Shown in pieces: positions 46,501 through 57,938 of a DNA stretch of 64,000 nt (positions are counted from its first letter, which is position 1; every line of letters starts with the position of its first letter). Source of the stretch: Gamarada debralockiae. Taxonomy: Eukaryota; Ascomycota; Leotiomycetes; Helotiales; Hyphodiscaceae. The position numbers and the translations under genes were made by a program. The notes beneath the pieces are model-generated. The model saw only the letters and a program-made list of their open reading frames with translations. It ran no database searches and had not been told where the DNA came from. The stretch is from assembly GCA_002803225.1 (NCBI GenBank), contig NXFV01001986.1, positions 1-64,000 of the forward strand, in the 5' to 3' direction.

Positions 46501-49500
46501 TTGCTGAGTGGTCCCAGGAATATGGATTCAAGTTGCCCAGGGTTTTTGGCGGCTTTACTGACCCAGTCAAAGATATTGCGGCCTTCAAATCTAGTGGGTA
46601 TCCACTCTCGAAAAGTTGGCCAACCAATTCTGAGACAGTTTGTACGGCATTCTTGTTGCGCACCAAGGCAGAGACATACGAGTACTTCAAATGGGAACTT
46701 GCCAAAGACTGTCTTAATGGTCCAGATAAAGCCGCATGAGGTCCAATTTCAACGAAAATGTTGGCGGCAGCACCAGATCGTTTCGAGGCAGTCATTTCTG
46801 CAGATAAGAGTTTTGCAGCATCGCTGAAACGAACTTTGGATATCAAGTTCCTCGTCCAGTATGCTGGGCCGAAATCCGACGTTTTCTTCGCTCCACTCAC
46901 AGTCGAGAAAAAACTAACGTCTGGGCGAGTGTCGGTCGTCGTGATGTGCTCCAGACTCTTTTGGTATTGATCGGCAACCTTCTTCATGTGATGAGAATGA
47001 TATGCCGAGTCCACTTTCAATTTTCTGTTGAAAATGGCCTTTTCATCGAGTATGGTTTTGAGTTCGCCTATTGCAGCATCATCTCCGGATATTGTTGTGC
47101 TGTCAGGGCTGTTGACACAAGCCACGGTGATGAGACCCTTCTTTGTTTGCTTGACGTAAGGGAGCACCTCTGTCTCCCCAACGCCGACAGCAATCATTGC
47201 CCCTTTGGTTGTGTTCAATTTCTTGGCAGCAGCAGACCACACTCCGCGACGGTACGCAGCTTCAATAGCCCCCTCATGAGAAAGAGCCCCCGCAGCGTAT
47301 GCGGCAGCAATCTCACCAGAACTGTGGCCACAAACACTCTGCGGTTTGATCCCAAGACTGGTTAGGAGATCTACCAGCGCAATTTGCACTGCTGTGGTGG
47401 AAGGCTGGGAGACCTCGCTCTCTCCAACTCTAGAAGCAGAATCGTCTTTCAAAAGTTCCTCTTCAAGACTCCACTCGCATCCAATATCCTTGAGAATACT
47501 ATCGGATGTCAGTACGGATTCTCTGAAACGTGTTTGTCCAGAAAGAAGTTCTCGTCCCATCGCATGCCATTGTGCGCCTTGTCCAGTGAAAACAAATGCT
47601 ACACGAAGGTTTGGTGCAGTCCTGGTAATCCGAGGCTTTTCGCTCAAGCAAGATGCTAGCTCTTCTTGGGTTGTAGCGACCACCGTGTGTCTCCACGGTA
47701 GCAGAGATCGGCGCATGGCAAGCGTGTATGATAGGTCATTCATAGAGAAGGCCTCCGGATCGCAGGCTGCAGTCCATTGGTGAAGACTTTTGATGCTTGT
47801 GCGCAGTGATTCTTCCGAATTGGCAGTAATTACGATAAGCTTGGGTATATTCACTGGATTAGTAGAATCTTCTATGGCGTCTTGGGGAGTCTCATTGACT
47901 GTAGAGATGCCGCCCTTTGATGGTATGTCGGTGCCGATTATCGAGGAAGTCTCACTTGCTGGAGAGGTGTCGCTGGTGGAGAACTCGTTGCTTGAGGTGC
48001 TACTGGCCGACGAGGAATCATTGGCTGGGGAGGCGTCAATCTGTAAAGTTTGGCTATGACTTAACGAATCGCTATTTTTCGTGAAAACATCTTGCTCTCC
48101 ATTCGCTGTGATTGTGGTTTGTGTACGTAACGGCGCTGATTCGAGAATAACATGCGCATTTGTGCCACCATAGCCGAACGAATTGAGAGACACCCTTTGA
48201 GAACCGGATGACATATATTTTGGGAGTGAAGTAAGCTCGACAGGAATCTGTACATCGAGGAGTCAGACAGTTTTCTCAGTTCAGAAGCCAGCCAGACAGA
48301 CCTTAATCTTGCGCTCGTCAAGCTTCAGACTTTCCTTTGGTTTGACAAAGTCAACATTGGGAGGAATGAGACCCTTCTTGAGTATCATGATGGATTTAAT
48401 AAGTCCAGCGACTCCACTGGATGCCTCCAAATGGCCGATATTTGATTTGATCGAACCGACGTAAATGTCATTCTCTCTGTCAGGGCCGCAAAATACCTGC
48501 GATATCGAAGAGATTTCTGCGTTGTCGCCAGCTTGCGTTCCCTGAAAAATAATCAGCACCACCTCGAAAGATGTATATACGAGGGACGTTACTTACAGTG
48601 CCATGAGCTTCCACATAAGACGTATCTCTCGGATCCAACCCCGCAGAGGAGTACACCAGCTTCATCAATGCAGCCTGTGCATCTGAATTTGGAAGCGAGA
48701 TACCCGCTGTCTTGCCATCTTGATTCAAGGCAGAGTTGCGGATGACGGCATGGATTGGATCGCCAGCTGTGAGAGCATCGTCCAGACGCTTTAAAACAAC
48801 CGTGCCAACACCTTCGCCGCGGGCGTACCCTGAGCCTCGACTATCAAAGACGAAACATCTTCCATTTGGGTTGACCATGCTATGATCCGAGAATTAGTAA
48901 GTGTAGAGATGGGAAGGGCTTCGTACTGACCCAACCATGCTCATGGGTATTGTCTGATCGGGATGTAACAAGAGTTGGGTGCCTCCAACAATAGTCATGC
49001 TCGTCTCACCTAGGCGGAGAGCTTGGCATGCCTGGTGGAGTGCGACCATACTTCCAGACTAGGTGAAGTCAGTTTTGTCGCCTAGGTAATTGGGACGAGC
49101 ATTGAAACCTACACAACCGGTATCTATGGTAAGAGAAGCACCTTTCAGGTCAAAGAGATATGAAATCCTATTCGAAACAATAGCCTCTCCACTACCCGTC
49201 ACGTGGACCTTGGTAATCTGCGGCAAGTCCTTGTACCCCATACGATCGTAGTCCCTGGCATACATGCCAACGTAAACAGACGTGTCGGAGCCCTTGAGGC
49301 TCTGCAAAGGTATGCCAGCATTCTCCAGAGCCTCATACGTAGTCTCCAGCAAGATTCTTTGTTGTGGGTCCATACCATGTGCTTCCCAAACGGGAATGTT
49401 GAAAAACCGGGCATCGAATGCGGCGACATCTTGGTCAAGGAAGTAACCACTCCTGGAGTTGATGGCTTCCTTAGCTTCGGGGTTGGGGTGATAGAAGGAT

Positions 49501-49777
49501 TTCCAGTTCCACCTACATAACAGGGGAGTCAGTAATCGCTTCATTCAGAATATCTCTGGAGCATTTGCTCCCGAGACATCGTTGGAGAGTCATTACTCCC
49601 GGAACAGTCGCGAATGGGAAATATTTTGCCCTCGAGTTAGACTTACCGATCCGCGGGCACTTCACTCCAGCCGCTTCGCCCTTCTGCGATCATATCCCAT
49701 AGCTTCTCTGGATCATTTGCACCACCTGGGAGGCGGCAGCCCATGCCAATGACGGCAATGGGGGTTGGCCCCATCAT
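40538..49777 (-). CDS. highly reducing polyketide synthase with C-terminal carnitine acyltransferase domain
   Basis: Nine exons (49647-49777, 49113-49512, 48931-49058, 48597-48879, 48302-48541, 43367-48247, 41722-43314, 40690-41657, 40538-40640) sum to 8,727 nt, 2,908 residues. Order: KS with Cys177 (DTGC|SGS), His312 and His351; AT with GHSSGE near 696-701; DH with His1028 ([12 protein letters not shown]) and Asp1230 (PTTLDALNQ); a linker with no methyltransferase motif; ER with [10 protein letters not shown] near 1726; KR with GGLGDLG near 1935 and Tyr2077; ACP with Ser2249 (GLDSLV); and a carnitine/choline acyltransferase-type domain from about 2320 with His2625 (VEHTMIDG). All six standard catalytic sets are present. 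The first KS exons are split by five short introns, one just after the active Cys codon. In known PKSs of this type the last domain releases or reloads the chain. Product unknown; likely a fully reduced acyl chain. Confidence 0.95.
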
Positions 49778-50417
49778 GGTTGTGGGAAAGTTTAAAAAGG
49801 TCTTGGGGATGTTTTTGACGTCCCCAATCAGATGGCTTTCATGCTGGACAGGGTGCTCCTCACCTCACTGGATAGTAGATAGCTCCAAGAGAAGTATTTA
49901 GACTCAAATATATCAGAGAAAGATGGCTAAGACGAACATAGAAACTTAAAACCCAAAATAAAGTGGAAGAGTACTTATTGAATACGTCGCACCTTCTCAA
50001 CTCCTCGTCTTCATGCCACTTTGCGCTCGCATTTGTTACCCTATCAGGACCATGTGCTTATTTCCCTAGGACATGTAGCAGGAAGGAATTACTCCATACC
50101 CAGGCACGGAAATATGGAGGATATTTTCGACCAAGGGTCGGTATCCCCTACGAGAAAGCTACCCTCGTGAAGTTGGCCAATAGATTTGGCGCAGATGTGG
50201 AGATACGTACGTTGAAGACGAGGGCGACTTTCCCCAAGGCGTCAGAAACGAGCCAATTATCGTCTCAGATCTCTTTTTATGTCAAACTGTCCTACAGCCT
50301 TGCTGAATCGACTCAGATGCAGGGGCGGGTTTGCTTCTCGAAGGATTGAAGTGTATCTCCATGAATTAAGATGGGACGAAATAGGTGACTCGATTATCGA
50401 ACAACATTGGTGGAAAA
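49778..50417. other. PKS promoter region / 3' end of MFS exporter gene
   Basis: About 640 bases separate the start of the PKS from the end of the exporter gene; both are on the minus strand. No other gene is seen. The sequence next to the PKS start is T-rich on the coding strand. Confidence 0.5.
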
Positions 50418-52528
50418 TTAAGGTCGGCGAGGTGGATTGCGAAGCGGCCCCCGCGCCACACACCCGCATTGGAGCTTATTAGGGTGTCTCTGCATGATCT
50501 CTGCAGACTCTGGAGTCGAGTTCTGCACCGAATCGTCGTCCTCCTTCTCGATCCGACGCCTCTCCATGCCCCAAGTTAAGACGACAGCCAAAGCCGTCAC
50601 TGCAATTGGAACAAGAAATGCCCTAGTGATAGCATCGGTGTAAGCGAGCTTAACCTTGCCCACAAGAGCAGCAGGGACGACTCCTTTCGTTGCAGAGACA
50701 TCCGCAGCCCCTGCGTTTACCACTGCAGTGGCATCAAGGCCAGGGATCTGCTGGAGCCGCGAGAGGAGCACGTCTGAAAATATTGTTTGGGCGATAGAAA
50801 TGCCGACCGCGCCACCGAGCGACTTGAAAAAGACCTCCCAAGAGCATGCAGTCGGCATATCCTCAGACGGAGTAACAACTTGCACCGAGATGAACGTGAC
50901 CTGGATACTAATTCCGAATCCGATCCCAGCCAAAATCTGACACCCTACCCATTTGCCTGCATTGCTATCAACTTGAAGCAGGTAATAGATAACGCTACCT
51001 GCAAGGTACACGATAGAGCCAATCCACATGAATGGAACATAGTACCCATATGCGGTCATGTGGAACCCGGCACAAATTGTACCCACAGCGCTGACTATCG
51101 TAAATGGCAGGCCATAGACGCCTGAAATGGCTGCTGAAGTGCCTTTCACAGCCTGAAAGTATATTGGTAGGAAGTACGAGTGGGTGATCACAGCCATACC
51201 ATATAGCCCGGAGAAAATGCAGCTGATGGCGACAGTCCGCTGTTTCAAAATTCGGAGAGGAATCGTGGCTCTAGTGAGCACAATGGATTAATTCCAGATC
51301 CGGGAGCAAAGGATGAAGATACGTACTTTTCTTTGCGTATCGCTTGCAGAGCAATGAATAGAACTGTAAGAATGCCGAAGCTCACCAAACAGCCCCATAC
51401 TTTAGGAGAAGACCACGGAAGCTGATTTCCACCCCACTGCAGGGCTAAGAAGAGACAGATGAGACTTGAGGTAAGAAGGATAGCTCCGACGGGATCAAGT
51501 CGAATGAGTTTCTCCCACAGTGGGAGGTCTCTATGCCAGCCTGGTTTTCGATCTAGAATGTAAAGAATTATGATAGCAGCAATTGCACCAAAAGCTAGGG
51601 CAAATCAGAATTTGTATTCTCCAGGTTTCGGAAGGGAATACTCACGTAGATTAATCCAAAAGCAAAATCTCCAAGTCAGCTGGTGCGTGTCTGTGAATAC
51701 ACCACCGAGTGTAGGTCCCAAAAGCCCAGCAAGTGCGTACATTGCCGTGATAACCGCCATTCCAGCCGGTCTCTGCCTCAAAGGAACAACTTGCCCATAG
51801 ATGGCAAGGCTGCCAGTTAACATTCCAGCAGAGCCAGCACCAGCGACTGCTCGTCCAAAAATTAGGACTCGAGAACTCGGTGCAGTAGCACAAATGATAG
51901 ATCCGATTTCGAAAATGAACAAAGATGCCAGATACATAGTCTTGGCCTCGAAGTAAACGTATACTCTGCCAAACGTTGGCTGCAGTGACATTTGCGTGAG
52001 TAGGTAGGCGCTTCCATACCATCCGATGTTATCTAGGGATTGGAATTGACTGGTGATCCTGGGAATGGCAGTGGCTTTTGGCAAAGATGCCCCGTCAGAT
52101 ATTAGTCGTAAAGCATTTGAGGTCGTGTTTGCTTACCAAGGATTGTCCGGTCAATGGCAACCATAAAGGTAGCAATTGAGAAAGCGGTGGACAGGATATG
52201 AAGACGAGCACCCGTGACCCTTTTCGTGGGAGTTTCCTCGACTGTTGGGAGATTCTTATCGCTACAGCTAACAGCCATAACGGAGCACTTCTCTGCTTCT
52301 TCGACATCTTTGTCCTGTCCAACTTCTCTTGCAGCTGCAATTTCCGAAATGGAACTTGAAGAAGCTGGCTTCTCACTCTCATTTGACGGTACATGGTTCA
52401 ACCTGAGGATAACGTTAGATTTTTTGCACTTTCAAGGGATTCACAATGACTGACTCTGAAGGATGGGTTTCCGGGATCCTTTTAACTTCGTTTAATTTCG
52501 AAATTCGATCAGGATTCGGAGATTTCAT
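50418..52528 (-). CDS. MFS drug:H+ antiporter, DHA2-type 14-TM exporter
   Basis: Five exons (52455-52528, 52137-52402, 51646-52074, 51327-51594, 50418-51270; introns 52, 62, 51 and 56 nt) give 629 residues. The hydrophilic N-terminal tail of about 90 residues precedes TM1 (FSIATFMVAIDRTIL, then ATAIPRIT). Next come the loop GWYGSAYLLTQM and motif C-like LLGPTLGGVFTD, then WRFCFWINLPFGA, all typical of fungal DHA2 transporters such as those in toxin and secondary-metabolite clusters. The first exon start (ATG 52528) was chosen because it joins in frame through a GTCAGT donor and CTAAC branch. The second intron needs an AAAG acceptor (ending 52075) to keep the conserved frame. The C-terminus is a charged cytosolic tail. 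Lying directly upstream of the PKS on the same strand, it is the likely exporter or self-protection pump. Confidence 0.92.
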
Positions 52529-53434
52529 CTTGCTTGGATTCCTGACCGAGAAAGAACATGGCATCCACAGCATCAGAGGCCATAATTTAGGGCGGTAGGG
52601 TATATATGAGGGGTCCAGGGCCGTAGGTAAGTAGTCTGCAGGTACATGGTACTTCCGTAGCGACTCGGCCAAACAAATTCCGGTAGGGTTCTCCGCTCCT
52701 CCAGTGGCTCTGTTCTACTAAAGTCATCGCTTTGCCCGTTCTACTCGCATCGAGTCAGTGCCAGATGGTATAACGCCCCATACATTTTGACGTTCTGCTA
52801 TAAACCCCTTCTCATCCAACCTTGGCGGGTCTTACCCGTTCCTCTTGCTGTGTCCTCTTGTCCTCCACCACAGGTACCGTATATTACGCCATCGCACATT
52901 CTCCGCAGAGCTGACATTTATCCAATCATAGTTCGCGTTCGAAGGCCTCGCGGATCCATCGCAGAGCGTCCGAGGTAGTCGATAAGATAGGACGGCTGTC
53001 GTGAACTCGGGCTCGCTGCGACAGCGTCCGCCATTACTCGCAATTCGCAGTGCCCAGTGGCAGCAATAAGTAGTCAATTGATTGTCTGGCACCTTCGAAA
53101 ACGACCTTTCCTCAAGCCATCTGATTCACGGTCTTCATGCCGGAGGAGGAGCAACTCTAGCAACGATAGTCCCAAAAATTGTCGGCTCCGCAGACGGAAA
53201 TCCTTTTCGAGATACCAAACACAGGCACGAGATTGCAGCACAAGGGACGGACATGCTCTCGAATATCAATACGGCGCAATACTACGGCATGGTTGAGGAT
53301 GGAATGCTTATTGAACATCTGTATTCACGAAAGCCGTGACGCAAACATATTAACTCGCGAACAAGCCGAAAATGAATATCACCTTCGGGAGTGAAAGCCT
53401 GGGAGTTAGCGAGTCAAGCACTAGGTAGAAAGTT
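52529..53434. other. intergenic, no gene recognised
   Basis: A frame of 85 codons at 53082-53339 has a plausible look but no domain and no splice support. The promoter of the exporter should lie in the first few hundred bases. Confidence 0.35.
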
Positions 53435-53692
53435 CACCAGTGGGTGTTAGAATTGGTGACGCACTGACCACCAAAAATCGCTTCCGCAAAAAACAGTCGT
53501 CGCTTTCATTAGTATATTAAATTATCAAGAACATAATTATATCATCTAAAAGGTTATTAAATGCTTAAGAAGAAGCTTAAATTGCTTCCTGTCAGATTAC
53601 AAGAGGTTTTGAATGGTTGTTGCTGTGTTGCTATTCATCCAAAGTGTGCGGGAGTTCTGTTAGTGCGTCACGAATTCTGACACCCACTGGTG
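53435..53692. repeat. MITE-like element, 31-bp near-perfect TIRs
   Basis: The left end (caccagtgggtgttagaatt, continuing to gcact at 53465) is inverted at 53662-53692 with only three mismatches. The 196-base interior is AT-rich. GTT flanks both sides, which could be a 3-bp target duplication. No protein is encoded. It lies between the PKS exporter and the sugar transporter. Confidence 0.8.
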
Positions 53693-54005
53693 GTTGGCAC
53701 CAGCAACCCCTGAATGCGCCGTGGCTGTCCGCTGGACTTCCTGTTGGTCAGTGAAAGGCTTAATCAAATATGTGCTGTGATTACTGATGGCGTCCCAGGT
53801 CAACCATAACATTGCCCAGAAGGCCGCACGAGTCAAAACATATTCCATGACATGATTGAATTAGAGTAGAATCATTAAGTCACGATTTACTAGCCCATCC
53901 AAGGCCATCCTCAGATCGATGCAACAAGCAACCAACCAATTGGTAAAAACATTCCAACCCACATATCTCAAGTCCAAATGGTCAAGCGCCTAGCAGCGTC
54001 ATGAA
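53693..54005. other. 3' region of sugar transporter gene
   Basis: Nothing coding is recognised. The end of the minus-strand transporter lies just beyond. Confidence 0.4.
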
Positions 54006-55774
54006 TCACAATTTGATCTCCTGAGCGGGGAACTGCTCCTGGTGGCGGACAACTGGTGAAATCTTGTCGGAATCACCACCAACGTTATTATCAACACCAA
54101 GGTTAGCGTGGTGTGGATCGTCGACATTGAGCAAGTCGCCTCCCTTCTCAGTATGGTTTTGGCCGCCAAAGAGGACGTCGATTTCTTCGAGTGCGACCTG
54201 CTTGGTTTCGGGGACGAGGAACCAGACGAAGAAGGCCAGGCAAACATTACATGTCATGAAGAAAAAGAATGATTTACTATGGATCTGTTAGTGAGAGTTT
54301 CAGTTGACAGAGGGAAGGGATCTTACAGTCCACAGTTGTTGTAGAATGTAGGGAAAAACTGGTTAAAAATAGCTTGAGCAACGTTCTGCATCTGAGAGCA
54401 CATGCCGACGGCCTGGGAACGGACGTTCATCGAGAAAACCTCAGACGTCCAAATCCAGGTCGTAGCACCCCATGACGGTTTGTAGAAGAAAATGAACAAG
54501 AACAGCAGGAAGACGATGGCGATGCCGACTGGTTCTGTTTTGCCGCCTGCCTTCGTATTTGGCGTTTCCAAACCCACGATCGCGACTGTCATCATACAGA
54601 GCCCCATACCAATCGCACCGAGAATGAACAAGAATTTACGTCCAAATCGATCAACGGTCCAGACGGCGTTAAGCGTGAAAATGATACCGAAGGTAGCGTT
54701 CAAGGCATTGATCAAGTTGATGGTTTGAACGGAAGTCCACACCTTCTTATATATTGTTGAGGAGTAAGAGTTCAAAGTTCCTTGTCCAGTGAGTTGTTGA
54801 CCAACGTTGATCACAAATGCAAGCGCCAATCGCTTTCGTACGGACGGATCCTTGAACAGTGCCCAATAATTACCAGAAATGACCTCCTTCTCAAAGGTGA
54901 TGGCCTCACGGATAGCCAGAATTTCGTCCTCGACCTCTTGCTCAGTATCACGGACTCTTCTCAAAGTGGCACGGGCATCCTCAATTCTGTTCCCGTGCTG
55001 GATATACCATCGGGGAGTCTCAGGGAGGAATGGAAGTTGGCAGATAATGATGATGGGCACTAACATCTGGAATAAGACAACCATCTTCCATGACCATTCG
55101 CCGAGGGACTTGGTGTGCTTTGAGCAGGCATAGTTGATCCAGTAGGCAATGAAGGATCCGACAGAGTAAAATAGTTGCCAAAAAGACATGACCTTTCCTC
55201 TAATCTCAGGAGGTGTGACCTCACCAATATAGACAGGCCCGGCAGCTAGAAATGATTAGTCACATACTTTCGCGAATCAATCCAAATAGTGCTCACTCAA
55301 AGCAATTCCCTGGCCGAGACCGATCAGAACACGACCGAAAATGAAGACACCAATCTTGTGCTGTGGGGCGAAGCACTGGATGAAAGTCGCGATGATCGTG
55401 ATAAAGCAACCAAGGCCCATACCAACTCGTCGACCGAAGAAATCGGCCTGTACAGTTGTCAGTATCAACACCATGTCGCAATGTCCAGGTTGTAAATTAG
55501 ACTCACAGTTGGTCCTCCCAAAAACCAGCCTGCGATGATGGCTCCAATCGCATATGTTGTATTGACCAAACCCAGTAACTCTCCTTTCGGAGTATCGAAC
55601 CATGCAAGCCATTGTTTATTGACCTGAACGGAATTGAAAACCGACGCATCATAACCATAGAGAACCATGCACCCCGCTGCCACCATAGCAGCGTACCTTG
55701 TTATCGTCAGCCGATTCCTCCTCATATCACGACTTCACCACCTACCAATTGTAAAGTCTTGAGCTGGTCACCAT
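54006..55774 (-). CDS. MFS sugar transporter (sugar porter family)
   Basis: Five exons (55746-55774, 55507-55696, 55297-55447, 54327-55245, 54006-54276; introns 49, 58, 50 and 50 nt) give 519 residues. The very short first exon supplies MVTSSRLYNW before the TM1 phrase YAAMVAAGCMVLYGYDASVFN. Sugar porter marks are ADFFGRRVGMG after TM2, GRVLIGLGQGIAL, GPVYIGEVTPPEIRGK, PETPRWYI, QQLTGQGTLNSYS, DRFGRK and VPETKQVALEEID. The tail of about 55 residues is charged and acidic. The family moves hexoses, other sugars or polyols across the plasma membrane with H+. Whether it belongs to the PKS cluster or merely borders it is unclear. The first-intron acceptor (ending 55697) is AACAAG and the last acceptor is ATAG; both were needed to keep the frame. 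Confidence 0.93.
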
Positions 55775-57938
55775 CTTGACGGCTTCTGAGCCAAAGACTC
55801 TTCTGGGAAAAGGTATAGAAGAGCTGTAATGGTAGTCAAGGTCTCAATCTCGAGGCAAACGGTGAGAAAGCTAGGTGAACAGTGTTGAATTGAAAAGTGG
55901 AGGACCCGCAATGCAATTTAGATGTTTAGTGAGGATATCAATTTCAGACCACTGCATCTTCTGACAAGCACAGGGAGCATGGGTAGCTTGACCTAGACCG
56001 CCGAAAATGACTCTTCGAACCATTCAACGGACGATCCAGTCCTGGGCACCCCGGATCCCACTAGGATCCACCAATCTCAGGGGACCCCAGAAGAACAAAC
56101 GCAGCACCCCGCAATCACTTCTGGTCCACTGAAGTGCGGAGAAGCCTAGAAACCTGGACATCTCCAACTTGGAACATAGTTGTGGCGTTTGATATTACGG
56201 AGAAACTATATTGCAAGTTCTTCCGCTAATCAGAAGCCTTGCCGCAAACCCTGTTCAGTGGGCCTTCGCTGAGAGAGCTTGCCAACATCAGGGATGTCAA
56301 CAGCATGACAGGCCAAGCCTCCGGGAAGTGTACCAATCTGGTCTGTGTTGCAATCTAGCTGAGGCGTCCAGAGACCAGCCGACGCGAGCATAGCGCGAGC
56401 CAGCATGGATTCGAGCTGGCCAGCACACCAGTGAGGAGATTGGACTCTGGAGAGAAAATCCGGAGAAGGCTGTCCATTCTCCACAGCGCATGGTGGGGTC
56501 CCCAAAGAAGAAAATTGCAGAATATAGAAGAGTGGATTGGCCATCTGGAATTGTTGAAGAAGTTCTTCGATCAAGCTGGACATTTGTGAACAGCGAGACT
56601 CCGCGTAGCGAGTACTGTAAGCGAAACACCCCCAATCCCGATCCAGCAAGCGCCATGAACTCCTGTTGGCCTTTTTTCTCGCACCTCCTCTTGCAACTCG
56701 TTACGACCTTGTTTCCCGCATACGAAGCACATCAGACATTGAAGTTTCAAACGCAGACTTCCATCTTCGCATCATTCAAGCAACATGGATCAAGGAATCC
56801 AACGGAGCGAATGTCAAAACCGGATGAGCCGAAAATCACGACATCGAGTGTCACAGTGGCCCAGCCCAGCCTTTTTTGAGATCTTGTCACCAACGGGCAA
56901 AAGCTGCATGAGCAATACGATACCTCTTCAAAGCGGTCAATATCCCAGTAAATATTGTTTCTCGATTCCCTTAACTTTTTCCAATAAATGGAATGGGAAG
57001 TTGCTCGCCTCGTTTCCGCTGACCCAGAGCAAACCTCTTCCCCAAAACGTGGGTTGGTAGGCACCTTAAGTGAAGCGATAGCTTGTACAACCCTCGCAGG
57101 GGCGCTCCTTTTTGAGTCCAAAAACTTCCCATTTCTCCTGTCAAATTATGTGGAAAGGGGTGAGTGGCACGACCTGAAGTATCTGCCGGGCACAATTATC
57201 AAAAGCCCTCTCTCATTTCGCTGTATCCTGCAAGCAATATGTGGAGAGCTTTGAAAAGCCGCGATATATATTCTAGTCCCTATGCCTCCGGATGATGGCG
57301 ATGAGGCTGTTAAACTCACCGCAGAACTCCCTTGCTCCCCGGGTATTCACCATTGGTACTCTACTGAGCGACGCTGCAAAGCCTCTGTTGAGAAATGATT
57401 GGGACTGAATCGCATTGGAGATAGGGACTCATAACAATTTTTCGGGTTTTCGCGACATGAATTCGCCGATGACAATCTCAACGACAATGGTAGTCTATTT
57501 GGTCAACAGCCTTAATTCTACAAACTGCACTGAGCAGCCCAACAGTCGAAACGGGACCTTGCTGAGGTGCCTCCTCTTCAAACATTCTGCCTGAATCGGA
57601 TACCCACGTCTGATTTAGACATTCGTTCTATAGGAGATCGAACCTTTTTTGTCACTGGCGCGATAATTTGGAATGCTGCCACCATGCATGGAGCCGTTCA
57701 CCTTGATAATAGCAGGTAATACACTTCTCAATTATTGCTCTTACCTCCGCAGTCCATGTGCTGAAGTTGTCTGACAATCGTCTCTGTTTGTATGGAAAGG
57801 TGAAATGGAGCTTGCTTTTAAAGTAAAGCAATACCTAGTAAAGGCAGTGGATACAGCGAGCTGAAAGACTTCTAGCTCAGCCAAAAGAAAATTATTGCTT
57901 GAAGATCCAACCCAACTTCCAGCCATACACAAATCGCG
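55775..57938. other. long intergenic stretch, no gene recognised
   Basis: Many overlapping ORFs of 60-140 codons occur, none with a domain or splice pattern. A short inverted pair (ggatccca...ggatcc) near 56050-56070 is minor. Nothing else was seen. Confidence 0.4.

Noticed and set aside
41869..47783. Many plus-strand ORFs inside the PKS
   Set aside because: They are antisense shadows of the well-supported PKS exons and have no domains of their own.
53082..53339. 85-codon plus-strand ORF between the exporter and sugar porter
   Set aside because: No domain, no signal peptide, no neighbour that fits; kept only as intergenic.
55775..57938. Search for a transcription factor gene next to the cluster
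   Set aside because: No Zn2Cys6, bHLH or other DNA-binding motif could be read in any frame here.
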